Source: Caprella mutica (Eukaryota; Arthropoda; Malacostraca; Amphipoda; Caprellidae). Taken from it: a stretch of DNA of 64,000 nucleotides. Under the pieces are notes generated by a model, which ran no database searches, was not told where the DNA came from, and worked only from the letters and a program-made list of their open reading frames with translations. The stretch is taken from NCBI GenBank assembly GCA_947561585.1, contig CANNZV010001035.1, positions 62,001 to 126,000 on the forward strand. The letters are read 5' to 3'. How positions within the stretch are numbered: position 1 is the first letter of the stretch; every line of letters starts with the position of its first letter. Position numbers and translations under genes: made by a program. Below, in pieces: positions 10,501-21,239 of the stretch.

Positions 10501-13500
10501 TAGGTATTACGTTTAATAAATCGATTTAATATTCGTATAAAGGTATAAAATTGAATGAACTTATAATAGAAACGTTTATATACTTTAGGAAAAAATTAAT
10601 ATCTAAAATAAAGGCCGAAAACGCATGATTTGATTATAAATTCAAATTTGAAATCAAAACAAACAGTGTACAATCTTCTTCTTGAGCATCAGATTAGTGA
10701 TTCGCTCAATTGTTGCTCACAGAGTATTAAAAACTTTAAAAAACAAATTATAAAATATATACTAAACAGAATTGTATGCGGTTTGCAGAATAATGATCCT
10801 AGACCTTAGTTCTATAATATTATGTTATAAACTCATTTTTTTCCAGGAGCCTGGAGAGGACCTTAAAGTATTTTAATTGGTAAACATGATACTTGCTAGT
10901 ATCATTGATACCAATTAAAATAAATACTGTGTTTTTGTGGCGGATGAAAGGGCTCAACTTTTTTTATTATATGACCGAAGATGTGAATCTGACCAATAAT
11001 TCGTAACTTACCCTACTACTGACAAACTATGTGATGACCCATCAAACGTTTGTGTAGCTATATACATCAATAATGAAATTCTACACTCTGTGCCACACAC
11101 GTGATTCTTTCAGAAAGATAATCATCAATACCTAGAAAATATATGATCTAAAGCTACAACATCTTTCTTTTGTATTCAAACCATGATTTAATATTTAGTT
11201 AAGAAGAATAACTGAAATCTGAGTAGCTAATAAGTATCCATCCACTGTAGAATATAAATGAATGATTTCTTCTATGTATTAAAACAATAGTCTTCCTAAA
11301 GTTGCCTTTACGGTTAACTCTATAATCATAATTTTTTAGGTAATTTAATGTAAAGAATTTTGAAGAAGATATGATCATCTCTTCTGCTACTCAAGAAGTA
11401 TGGAATCAGTGCCTAATTTAGTTATTAGTTACATCGAAATTAGAGTAGCTACACTAGTAAATTATTGAAAAAATATAGTACAACTAGAGTCAAAATAGGG
11501 AGTCATCAGATTGAGAACTAGGAGACTATATATGAAAACAGTAAATTATCATAACAGAAACAAAAGTGGTTAATAGAATATGATGTCATTTTAGCCAATT
11601 TTTTTGTTAGGGTTGGTTGATGCAATAAAAATTAAAAATGATATGATGTTTATGATAATTGTAAGGCAGCAATATATAGCAACTGAAGATGAAATTTAAT
11701 AGCAATACATGAATTTATAAAGATTTTTCGGATCATTAATTTAACTTTAAAGTTAAGGTTTTTAGGAGAACAAATACCATATTGTAGAAAAGCTTGAAAC
11801 ATTGATTTTAATAGTACATAGCTAATGAATTGTTAAATCAATTCAAAAGTACATGTTATATAATAGCAATTGTGCCAAAATCAGTGCAGACACTTCATGA
11901 TGAAATGGATAAGCATTAAATATGAGGTTAATATAATGACATTTAATGTCTGCAATTAAAAATCACACTGCAAGTTAGATTAGCTTAGGTGATCAGTGTG
12001 AGTTGGTGAGTAGTTATGGTGAACAGTGAGAGTTGGTGAGTAGTTATGGTGAACAGTGAGAGTTGGTGAGTAGTTATGGTGAACAGTGAGAGTTGGTGAG
12101 TAGTTATGGTGAACAGTGAGAGTTGGTGAGTAGTTATGGTGAACAGTGAGAGTTGGTGAGTAGTTATGGTGAACAGTGAGAGTTGGTGAGTAGTTATGGT
12201 GAACAGTGAGAGTTGGTGAGTAGTTATGGTGAACAGTGAGAGTTGGTGAGTAGTTATGGTGAACAGTGAGAGTTGGTGAGTAGTTATGGTGAACAGTGAG
12301 AGTTGGTGAGTAGCTAGTGCTGGGGTGAGAATGGTGAACAGTGTGAGTTGGTGATTAGCTAGTGCTGGGGTGAGTATGGTGAACAGTGTGAGTTGGTGAT
12401 TAGCTGGGGTGAGTATGGTGAACAGTGTGAGTTGGTGATTAGCTAGTGCTGGGGTGAGTATGGTGAACAGTGTGAGTTGGTGAGTAACTGGTGCTGGGGT
12501 GAGTATGGTGAACAGTGTGAGTTGGTGAGTAACTAGCGGTGGGGTGAGTATGGTGAACAGTGTGAGTTGGTGAGTAGCTAGTGCTGGGGTGAGTATGGTG
12601 AACAGTGTGAGTTGGTGAGTAGCTAGTGGTGGGGTGAGTATGGTGAGCAGTGTGAGTTGGTGAGTAGCTAGTGCTGGGGTGAGTATGGTGATCAGTATGA
12701 GTTGGTGAGTAACTAGCGGTGGGGTGAGTATGGTGAACAGTGTGAGTTGGTGAGTAGCTAGTGGTGGGGTGAGTATGGTGAACAGTGTGAGTTGGTGAGT
12801 AGCTAGTGCTGGGGTGAGTATGGTGAACAGTGTGAGTTGGTGAGTAGCTAGCGGTGGGGTGAGTATGGTGAACAGTGTGAGTTGGTGAGTAGCTAGTGGT
12901 GGGGTGAGTATGGTGAACAGTGTGAGTTGGTGAGTAGCTAGTGCTGGGGTGAGTATGGTGAACAGTGTGAGTTGGTGAGTAGCTAGTGCTGGGGTGAGTA
13001 TGGTGAACAGTGTGAGTTGGTGAGTAGCTAGTGGTGGGGTGAGTATGGTGATCAGTGCGAGTTGGTGAGTAGCTAGTGGTGGGTGGGGTGAGTATGGTGA
13101 ACAGTGTGAGTTGGTGAGTAGTTATGGTGAGCAGTGAGAGTTGGTGAGTAGTTATGGTGAGCAGTGAGAGTTGGTGAGTAGTTATGGTGAGCAGTGAGAG
13201 TTGGTGAGTAGTTATGGTGAGCAGTGAGAGTTGGTGAGTAGTTATGGTGAGCAGTGAGAGTTGGTGAGTAGTTATGGTGAGCAGTGAGAGTTGGTGAGTA
13301 GTTATGGTGAGCAGTGAGAGTTGGTGAGTAGTTATGGTGAGCAGTGAGAGTTGGTGAGTAGTTATGGTGAGCAGTGAGAGTTGGTGAGTAGTTATGGTGA
13401 GCAGTGAGAGTTGGTGAGCAGTGAGAGTTGGTGAGCAGTGAGAGTTGGTGAGCAGTGAGAGTTGGTGAGTAGTGAGAGTTGGTGAGTAGTTATGGTGAGC

Positions 13501-14741
13501 AGTGAGAGTTGGTGATTAGCAGTTGGTAGGGTGAGTGGTGAGAGTAGCTAATGGTGAGTGGTGAGAGTAGCTAATGGTGAGAGTAGCTAATGGTGAGTGG
13601 TGAGAGTAGCTAATGGTGAGTGGTGAGAGTAGCTAATGGTGAGTGGTGAGAGTAGCTAATGGTGAGTGGTGAGAGTAGCTAATGGTGAGTGGTGAGAGTA
13701 GCTAATGGTGAGCATGCAAAAACGTAAAAAATAATCAAGGGTGCAAATCTCAATTTAAAACACACAGCAGGAACTTTAGACAAAAAAAACAGGGAATTTA
13801 CTGTTTGTATTTGGGGAAATAGTCCGAAAATGTCCCAGAAGTTTTTCATGAAAATCTGTAAAAAGAAAATAACCGTTTGGGGTGAAAAACAAATGTCAAA
13901 ATAAATGATATGAATTAGGTAAAGAGAGCTGAAGAAAGCATGTCAAAAACAAATCAAATTACCTGATAAGTAGACAAGAAAAAAGTAACTAGCTAACTAT
14001 GAGAGATAGATATAGAGTTGTAGCTAGCTAATTATGAAAAAATTAGATACAATTAAATGTTAAATCATATTTTTGTTATTTTATATTTCCCTGTAGCTAG
14101 CTACTTATCACTAAAGTCTTTAATTTGAAACAACAATTAAAAATTCAAGGAATTATAAGCTAATTAGTTTATAGCTATATTGTTTAGCAAATGAGGAAAT
14201 AGGCTTGAAAAATGAAATAGCTACTCACTGATTCCTTTCTTGATGAACTCCCTCTTGCGTTCACAGTTGTATGGGTAAATGTGTTCTTGCTTGTGAATAT
14301 CAAATCTGAAAAGATAATTAATTTGAAGGTAAATTGGGATGATGTGACATAGAAAGAAATCTGAATAGTAACATTGTTTAAATGTAATATTTCACTGAGA
14401 TTACTGTACTTGTATCAGTTTCTAATTGTATTTTCCTTGTTGTTTACCTAGGGTAAGTTACAATGACAGAAAGTTAACAATAAATAAAATTAAAACTAAC
14501 AATATTAGAATACTCACATGCCACTCTCATTGAAAAATTTGACAACTGCAATGGGAGTTTTCTTGAGGTCTGCTACAAAGTCTGGCGGACATCTGTCCAG
14601 TGAAACGACTGTTCCAGGCCACCACGACTGACCCAGTCTGACCCAAACGACTGCAGAGTCAGGGTATGGGTTGGAATCTCCATTTACAGGAGGGGACTGT
14701 ACATCACTACTCGATGTGCTGTCGGTAATTAGTGCACTCAT
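7566..14741 (-). CDS. PWWP-domain and C2H2 zinc-finger nuclear protein (four coding exons)
   Basis: The coding exons on the minus strand are 14741-14518, 14305-14229, 10023-8639 and 7886-7566, all with GT-AG junctions in matching phase, giving 668 residues. I chose the ATG at 14741 (MSALITDSTSSSD), preceded by CAACAAA. Residues ~27-100 form a PWWP domain (VVWVRLGQSWWPGTVV), a fold that in known proteins reads methylated histone H3 on nucleosomes. Basic segments (KPKKKK, KRRKIRARPYKNRRQKK) look like nuclear localisation signals. They flank one classic finger (CTQCGYSC...HNKSH, C-x2-C-x12-H-x3-H). A long Asp/Glu/Asn/Ser-rich region follows, and the last exon is Ser/Thr-rich. Likely a chromatin-associated factor; I cannot name an orthologue. 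Intron 2 (about 4.2 kb) is full of repeats. Exons outside the coding part were not located. Confidence 0.85.
7887..8638 (-). other. Intron 3 of the PWWP gene
   Basis: Donor CAG/GTGAGA at 8638 and acceptor TTTCAG at 7887, phase 0. AT-rich with scattered CTAGCTAG strings; no element boundary was recognised. Confidence 0.75.
10206..11015. mobile_element. MITE copy M3, split by a nested insertion
   Basis: The left end (TTATTGGTCAGTTTCACATC) and the right end (GATGTGAATCTGACCAATAA) belong to the same family as 3556-3762. The two halves are separated by the 590-bp element at 10274-10863. The central palindrome AATTGGTAAACATGATAC...GATACCAATT survives at about 10874-10918. Confidence 0.65.
10274..10863. 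mobile_element. 590-bp Harbinger-like non-autonomous element, intact copy
   Basis: Perfect 11-bp terminal inverted repeats AGGTCCTCTCC / GGAGAGGACCT are flanked by TAA on both sides (10271-10273, 10864-10866). The 3-bp TAA duplication fits PIF/Harbinger. It is inserted in MITE M3 and therefore younger than it. Relics of the family are at 1887-2467, around 6240-7540 and from 39864. Confidence 0.75.
11995..13715. repeat. Composite minisatellite (30-, 45- and 23-bp units) in PWWP intron 2
   Basis: Four blocks follow each other: about ten near-identical 30-bp units (agttggtgagtagttatggt + gaacagtgag), a block of about 17 units of 45 bp with extra CTAGTGCTGGGGTGAG, a return to 30-bp units with gagcagtgag, and finally 23-bp units (agctaatggtgagtggtgag + agt). 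All derive from GGTGAG/GTTGGTGAG words, which points to stepwise expansion with unit-length change. The intron is transcribed from the other strand, so its RNA would carry the CACC/CTCA-rich complement. Confidence 0.95.
14306..14517 (-). other. Intron 1 of the PWWP gene
   Basis: Donor GTGAGT at 14517 splits codon 75 after its second base; acceptor TTTTCAG at 14306. Joining gives ...FFNESGIFDIHKQEHIYPYN, the expected continuation of a PWWP domain. Confidence 0.75.
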
Positions 14742-15287
14742 TTTGTTGCTGCCAAAACAGCACGTCACAGCAAGAATTAATATCGGAAGCAAAAACTTAT
14801 CTTAAGAATTTTAAAGAGAGCATAAATTAGCTGGTATTTCCTACATATGTATAAAATATGACTGTTACCAAAGAAATACCAGTATATTGAAATTCAATAT
14901 CATGAGTGCTATTAGATTGCAGCTGAATCTGAAAGTAAATATGGACATGGTATAAATTACAGGTAAATAATATTAATTAATGTGTTGGTATTGTTGGTTT
15001 ATTATGTAATTCCCAACAGGCCAACACGAGTTCAATATAATACAATTATAGAAAATGAAAGGGAATGAAACATGAATTACTAACAATTTGATACACAAAC
15101 CAACCAAAATTAGCTACATAAAATATTATTCAACCCAATACATATATTTATACAGTGAAATTCAATCAAACTATATATATATAACTTGTATTTCAATTGA
15201 AAATCTTTGGATGTGTCTCCTGACTCTCAAGAGATTTTAAATTGAGATGAGAGTTCAGCAGCAGATTCAAAATCTCTCTTAGCTAAA
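14742..15287. other. Upstream region of the PWWP gene
   Basis: About 550 bp upstream of the start codon with no clear promoter motif. The distal part (from about 15205) is the outer piece of a module A repeat (CAGCAGATTCAAAATCTC). Confidence 0.35.
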
Positions 15288-16165
15288 TTAAGGGGACCGT
15301 ACTTGGGAAAATCACCTAATTTTATCATTGTTATTTTATTTCGTAATTAGCTACCTATTACCCTTCCAGATGTTTGCGTGAAATATAAGAGCTCTAGTGC
15401 GACTATAACCCACTGGGGGGAGAGAAAGGGAGGGGCGCGCAGTGAGAATTGGGACAGCGCTAGATGGTATATGCACTCCTTATCAGACACTAATAATTCG
15501 TAATAATTATCTGGCCATATCTGGTATAGTTCTTGCTGCTAAGACTATACACAATAGCGATTGGCAGATATACGGGTTTGGTCACACTCGATATTTCATA
15601 AGGATAGGAAGTCGCGTGTCACAGTGCAGCCAGTTACACTCCAACTTTGAATCCATTTTTATGGCACTTCTCTAATCTGAAAAATCTTGGTATTCAAAAG
15701 CACAAGGCTTTTACAGTTTTGAAGCTACAACATTGGAATTTCTTGCTTGTTTTTTTCAATTTCCAATTATTTTTTGAAATATTAAATTTTGAAGAAAAAA
15801 AAAATCACAAATCAATATTTCAAAAAATAATCAAAAAATCAAAAAAACAAGCTCCTACAGCTCTAGAGAATTTCCTGGGGAATCGAAAACAAAAAATGGA
15901 AAGGGGTCGAAATACGTTCGAAATTCGAATAACTCGTTTTCTATGAGTCAAATCTAAAAAATGCTATGAACAAAATCAATAGAGAATTCAATTTTATATA
16001 TAGGTACTAAGTTTCAGAACCGTAGCTTCATTAATAAAAAAGGTTTTCAAAAACCATGTTAGCCACCTTAATGATAGCTAACATAGGAATTAATTCTAGA
16101 TCTCCCTCAAAGATCTAAAATTGGGCTCAGAGTCATTGAAAAATGTTACATATTCTGCAGACTGG
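15205..16165. mobile_element. Module A element split by a TTAA-flanked insertion
   Basis: The left part (15205-15291) and right part (16068-16165) together follow the module A order seen intact at 27493-27752, ending TATTCTGCAGACTGG. Between them is a 776-bp insert. The left terminus of module A itself is decayed. Confidence 0.5.
15292..16067. mobile_element. TTAA-flanked 776-bp insertion of unknown family
   Basis: It begins GGGGACCGTACTTGGG and ends GTTAGCCACC, with TTAA directly outside both ends (15288-15291, 16068-16071) at a point where module A normally reads AAATTAATGG. TTAA targeting suggests a piggyBac-type element, but the ends are only weakly inverted. The two short open frames inside show no recognisable domain. 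Confidence 0.5.
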
Positions 16166-16426
16166 ATATTATGGAAAGAGGTGAGAAAGGGGAAAAATGT
16201 TGAAGATATGATTTAATCAGATTAGAGGGAAATGTTGGCAGATTTTTTTCACCTTTCATTAAAGTCAGCAGAGTCCTGAGCACCAAATACACACCAGGTA
16301 ATAAAGCATGTCCTTTCTCACCCAGTCTGCAGAAAACGGGACATTTTCAACACTTTCTGCATGAACAACCTTCGATTTCTTCTATATTTATATGTATTTT
16401 AATTTTACAGAGTTCACAGACCACAG

Positions 16427-16646
16427 CTAGTCTGCAAATGATGGGTGAAGTTTATATGGCAATTGCTGAGATCTTGAAATTAGCCTTCTTGAATATCAGG
16501 CTACAATTTTCCAATTAATTCCCATGTTTACATTTAATTATTGGAGAGTAATTTGAGATTTTTGAGAGAAATTTTAAATTCTTTGGAGATAAATTGCTCC
16601 AAAAATTATATATCTGGAGACTAATTGTGCATGCTTTGCAGACTGG
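16427..16646. mobile_element. Module C element
   Basis: Bounded by CTAGTCTGCAAATG and CATGCTTTGCAGACTGG. It contains the GGAGAGTAATTTGAGATTTT and ATATCTGGAGACTAATTGTGC segments that recur at 18872-19025, 21910-22160 and 33611-33785. No matching target duplication was found here. Confidence 0.5.
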
Positions 16647-17998
16647 CTTGGATCAAAGCCAGTAAGCTACCAAAACCAAAAAGAAGAAGAGAAGTACTCA
16701 TTCATGTCATATTTTTAGAAGGTAGTTACTTTGTGCGAGTCCTAGAAGTTTCCAGGTCAAACGTTTAAGTTTTTGTGGACTACCAACCTAGTGACCTTTT
16801 GGCTTTTGATAAAGAAGAAAATTAGTTTATGTTAATTTCACTAAAGCGTCTAGAATACTTTGTTCTAATTTCTAAAATCATCAGCCAAATGTCTGTCAAA
16901 CTGCCTGACTCTTCTGCTGTTCATTCATCATTGTGTTTAGTCTTAATTTTATCAAAACTAATAAAAAGTCAATTTCTCCATTTAGAATATAACAGGTTAT
17001 ATCTGATCTTCTTTATACTTCTTTTATCAAGGAAACTGTTCACCCAAGTAAAATAGTATGACTCATATTATAAAATCTCCATCCATGTTTTAGTTTCAGA
17101 GGCTGATAAATTGAAAGCCAATTATTGAGCCAAATTTTCAAAAAAATTCTGAACTAAGCCAATTTGGTTCATTTTTGAAAATTTCCAAAATTAACATGGG
17201 TGAAAATTTGGCTCAAAAATTCTTACAGTTTGCCAGTCTCTGAAACATGGAATATTTTCAGTTTTGAACTGTACCTAATACTTAATAGCTGATTAACAGA
17301 CCAGGAAATGATTAATGAAGCATGTCCTTTCTCACCAAGTTGTGATTGCAAAGTTGAGCCTTTAAAAAGCAATTGTAGGGATCTAATTTTCTCCTATGCT
17401 ACAATATTATTCAGGAGAAAATTTATGAAAACTTCCATCATTTTGGTAAGAAATTCTGCTCCATAGTCCTTTGAACCATTTGGAGACGGATGAAAACACA
17501 AATGGAGAGTTTATGAACTACACTATTTTACTTGGGAATTAAATAGCAATCATATAGATGAGGATTGTTCAAGATTTTACACTTTATTGAATATTGGTTG
17601 GCTTAGTTTTTAGAGCAGATATTGTATTTAATATCTGCTTCACATTGGATTAGAGGTTAAGTAAAGTCTTCAGATAAGATCTTATTTAAATATGTCAAAT
17701 AATCAAAGTTGATTGACTTTATTTAGAAGTTGTTATTTGAATTATTTACAATGCTACTACCAATGAAGTGACAAAATGTATGAAAAATACAAATTGTTTT
17801 GATCAAAATAAAGGTCTTAATTAAGCTTAGAGTATTAATTTAAATTTAAAACTATCTAATACAATATTTTGATGACAAACTCACCAATAACATATATAAA
17901 TAAATAAATAAAATTATTGTCATCATAATTAGCCAATTATATACAATATATTTACACATGAATATTATGAATAATTTCTCCATTTTTACATTCAGTGC
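16647..17998. other. Gene-free interval with repeat fragments
   Basis: It holds a small inverted-repeat segment at 17085-17250 (GAGCCAAATTTTCAAAAAAA / GAAAATTTGGCTC with TTTCAGAGGCTG / CAGTCTCTGAAA ends), a module D fragment near 17310-17340, and otherwise AT-rich sequence including an AAAT run at 17890-17910. Nothing coding is convincing. Confidence 0.4.
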
Positions 17999-18871
17999 CT
18001 AACTTCTTATGCTTAACTACTCAAGAAATTCTTCCATTCTCTGCCTCAATTACAACTCCATTTCTTCTGCTGTTCTCTCTTGTCTGTTGTGCATTTATGC
18101 AGTTAGAGTTTGTTAACTATCTTCTATTTGAACTAGATAGTCTAACACTTCGTTCAAATTCTGTATTTTCTGGTTTTGCTATTCTAAAGGGTCTTCCATC
18201 ATCTTCAGATAGATGTTCAAGTGCTCCATGTTAATATTTATCCCAATAATCTACCAATTCTTGTGGCTGATCTCATTTCTCAATCATCCTCTTTCTTTTT
18301 TTTCACTCTTCAGCAACTTAGCTTCATAGCTATTCTTCACCTCTCTTTCTTTGCTCAATTTCCTGACTAATTCTTCTTCTTTTTCTCTCTATTCATCAAT
18401 TCTGATCTTCATTCTTCTTACTTACATGGTTAAGATATCCTTCTTCTCCATCAGCTTCTACTTTTAATATTCTGCTTCATAGATCTCACTTTCCACCTCA
18501 TCAATCTACCTCTAATCCATCTATAATTCCATATTCAGAACCATTTGTCTTGGTTTTGCTACTGATTTTCTTCTAATTCAGTTTCTCTAGCCTAGCCTCT
18601 CAAAAAACTTGCCCAACTTTCTGCCTAGCCCCATCATCATTTGTACAACTGAGACAGATTCCACATCTTAAAGCCACTGCTGTAGTGGAAATCTACCCTC
18701 AGTCTTTACATAGTTATGTCTTGTAGTCATGATATGATTAGTTTTTGTCCATTTCCATTTTGCAACATTTGCTTTCACAGAATGAGAGAAAATAAGACAA
18801 AATGACTTAGATTCAATTTGTGATAGCTTCTGTACAAAAGCTGGATCTTATTGAACTGTAATTCTATTTGT
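17999..18871 (-). pseudogene. Unidentified 291-codon reading frame, coiled-coil, with in-frame TAA/TAG at glutamine-like positions
   Basis: Read on the minus strand from 18871, one frame runs 291 codons without needing a frameshift and keeps coding character: KWKWTKTNHIMTTRHNYV, then GRFPLQQWL, then heptad-rich IDEVESEIYEAEY and EEELVRKLSKEREVKNSYEA, then KIQNLNEVLDYLVQIED and RQERTAEEMEL. It holds 16 internal TAA/TAG, 2 TGA and a final TAG (18001-17999). Nearly every TAA/TAG sits where Gln is natural (MEL*MD*R*IDE; EY*K*KLMEKK; TA*MHNRQE; EFLE*LSI). The strand is visibly poor in C. Either this is a relic damaged by C-to-T change on this strand (CAR to TAR, CGA to TGA) or it derives from an organism reading TAR as Gln. 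I do not recognise the protein. Between about 18600 and 18540 a neighbouring frame (ARETELEENQ) is equally plausible. Module C truncates the 5' side. Confidence 0.55.
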
Positions 18872-19290
18872 AGGCTGCAAAGCATGCACAATCAGTCTCC
18901 AGATATTTAATTTTTAGGGCAATTTGTCTCCAATGATTTTCAGATCTCTCCAATGAGGCCAAAAATCTCAAAATACTTTCCAAAATTAGATGTAAACATA
19001 GGAATTAATTAGAAAATTGTTGCCAGATATTACAGAAGGTCAATTTCATGGTCAGGGCACTCAGGGCCTCATCAATCATAAGATAAACCTCACATTCCAG
19101 GTAATAACGCATATCCAAACATGCTATTTTAATGGTGAGTTTGTGACAGTTATTTTGAGCCCTTCCCAGGTAATAAAGCATGTCCAAACTCACCATTCTA
19201 AAGATGAGTTTGTGACAGTTATTTTGAGCACTTCAATTGCAAATGGCGAGAAGTATCTACTAATCTCCTACGTAGTGTTGTAAAAGCAAA
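18872..19290. mobile_element. Module C and tandem module D ends
   Basis: 18872-19025 is module C (GCAAAGCATGCACAATCAG...CTCCAGATATTT). 19100-19290 contains two D-type ends in tandem (CCAGGTAATAACGCATATCC and CCAGGTAATAAAGCATGTCC), each followed by a GTGACAGTTATTTTGAGC segment. Fragmentary, without target duplications. Confidence 0.45.
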
Positions 19291-19727
19291 AAAAAAAATT
19301 CCCAAAAAAACGAGAGTCATTCATATGTTATACATATTTATTCATATGTTTATTATTTTCACTTCCAGTTTCAATATATTACTTTTTATTGAGTGATAGC
19401 TATTAGTTTCTAAATCAATTCGGTGTTAATTATGTGATATCATATTACTAATGTATGTATGATTGTATCCACCTCTGAGGCCTGAGGGTGAGAGTGTGAC
19501 CATGTGGGCCATCATGAGTTGATGGGCGATTGACCAATGACCATGAAAACTTCTTTTCTGAAGTTTAAGATAACAATTGAAACTAAACAAATTTTCATCA
19601 ATAAGATGAGTCAATCAATGACTGACTTTCTTTGGCCTTTGAATAACAATAACTTAATTTTTTAACACTAAATTCACTAATCAAACATTAAATTTAAAAT
19701 ATCTAAATTTCATTATCAGATAAAATT
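19291..19727. other. Unassigned AT-rich interval
   Basis: No repeat end or gene was recognised between the module D fragments and the hAT transposase relic. A 62-codon minus-strand frame (19614-19426) has no recognisable domain. Confidence 0.35.
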
Positions 19728-20250
19728 TCAGAAATAACTGATGCGACTCCAAATCATCCGATTCATCATATGGTTCTGAAAGAATCCTTTGTCTCTTCCT
19801 TGGTTGATACTGTCATTATCCTCAATATCTTTGTCCTCATTCTCAATTTCATCCACTTGGTACACTCTCCTGAGTCTCCTCACATTTGATGGAACTTCTT
19901 CTCCAAGTCCGGGCATGACCCTTGGTTGTAGAATGTTTTCAACATCAGTGCCATCAAGCCCATCACCCTCAACCAACTTGAGATTCTGTTTTATGAAAAG
20001 GAGTTTCACTGCATGTTTGTTTGTGAGACAGTTTCTTTGGAGAGAGTATATAGCCCCCAATGCGGAGAAACTCCTTTCACAGCACTAGTGGTTTGGAAGC
20101 TCCAAGATCCGAGATGCAAGTTTTGATAGCTCTGTTGTCTTACAGAAACTATGCCACCAAGCTACTGGATCTATTGATACTCTTTCCAAAGCTGCCCAGA
20201 GGATATATAACAGTCCCACTTGGTTTGAACAACTTACAATTAGCTATGTG
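19728..20250 (-). pseudogene. hAT transposase, C-terminal relic including the dimerisation region
   Basis: On the minus strand an open stretch reads LLYILWAALERVSIDPVAWW, then HSFCKTTELSKLASRILEL, a TAG, then CCERSFSALGAIYSLQRN, CLTNKHAVKLLFIKQNLKLV, and an acidic tail ending ...IWSRISYF. The order DPxxWW, ELxxLAxxIL, (S)xxxERSFSxxGxI, RNxLTxxxxxKLxFIxxNL is the signature of the hAT-family C-terminal dimerisation domain (hATC). Only this end remains; one internal stop and the missing RNase-H-like domain make it dead. It sits inside the cluster of 8-bp-TSD elements and could descend from their autonomous partner, but its own ends were not found. Confidence 0.75.
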
Positions 20251-20900
20251 ATATGCATTTAAAACACAAAAAAACAGTTTTTTATTAAAAAAAACATGTT
20301 TTTTTTTTACAACACTACTCCTATGCTACAATATTTTTTTGGAGAATTTATGATAATTCAATCATTTTGGAGAGAAATTTGGTTATTTTTAGAGAGCTGG
20401 AGAGACAAATGGAGAGTTTATGAGCCATATTATATCACTTGGAGCCCTTCAATTGAAATGGAGAGGAATATCTATTTTCCCCCTATGCTACAATGTTATT
20501 TTCAATATTATAGATAAGAAAGAATTTTTTTGATAATTTCATAATTTTGGTGAAAAATTTGGGTTATTTCTGAAGAGAGCTGGAGAGACAGACAAATGGT
20601 GAGTGAATGCAATATTTCAAAGTATGGACAAAGTCAACAGTATGCTGGCAACTTTTGAGGTGTGAAATAAGTTGAAAAACATGTAAATAATCACTCACAA
20701 AATACTCTCAAAGATGTACTCATGCATCAGGCATGAAGCATAAGGATGTTTCCAAGTGTAAATTCTTAACTAGAAGTCAAATTTCTCCTTTAAAGTATCT
20801 TAAATGTGGCGACCTGGATAAATTTTCATTTTTTCACTAAACTGACGACTCTCCTGCCACACTATGAAACATGGAGTGTATGAAACAATCTGTTTTAATT
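20251..20900. mobile_element. Module D sequence with nested module E (20610-20874)
   Basis: D-type sequence (CTATGCTACAATATTTTTTTG, GGAGAGACAAATGG) occurs twice in a row. The second run is interrupted by an E element from CAATATTTCAAAGTATGGAC to CACACTATGAAACATGG. The flanking octamers are AGTGAATG (20602-20609) and AGTGTATG (20875-20882), a 7/8 match, and D sequence resumes after the insert. Confidence 0.6.
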
Positions 20901-21239
20901 GGCTTCACAACTTCACCCATCTTTTGCAGACAAGTTTAAATTGCAGACTGCCACTGGATTGTAGCCAGACATCAATTTTTACAAAATTTAACCCATTTTA
21001 TCATTAATTTGTAGAGAGTGTAACAGGCTATCATTTAATACGGTCCCACTCTGCATAATGAGTCTCTTTCCCCGCACAGATTTTAATTTCGAGAGAGTTA
21101 TACTCTGACTCACACTCTTAGTAGTAAACAGCTAGGTAATAAAGCACGTCCAAACACACCATTTTAATGGCGAGTTTGTGACAACTGGTAATGTAAAGTG
21201 TTCATAGATAGAGATCTCTTATTCAGTTTGAAAGGTCAT

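Larger units (their letters stand above)
10024..14228 (-). other. Intron 2 of the PWWP gene, repeat-filled
   Basis: Donor GTGAGT at 14228 and acceptor TTTACAG at 10024. From low to high coordinate it contains a MITE (10206-11015) interrupted by a second element (10274-10863), about 970 bp of unassigned AT-rich sequence (11020-11990), the minisatellite at 11995-13715, and 13716-14228 with nothing recognised. Confidence 0.75.

Noticed and set aside
11995..13715. Possible CRISPR-like regular array
   Set aside because: The units are contiguous tandem copies without unique spacers, in a eukaryotic intron.
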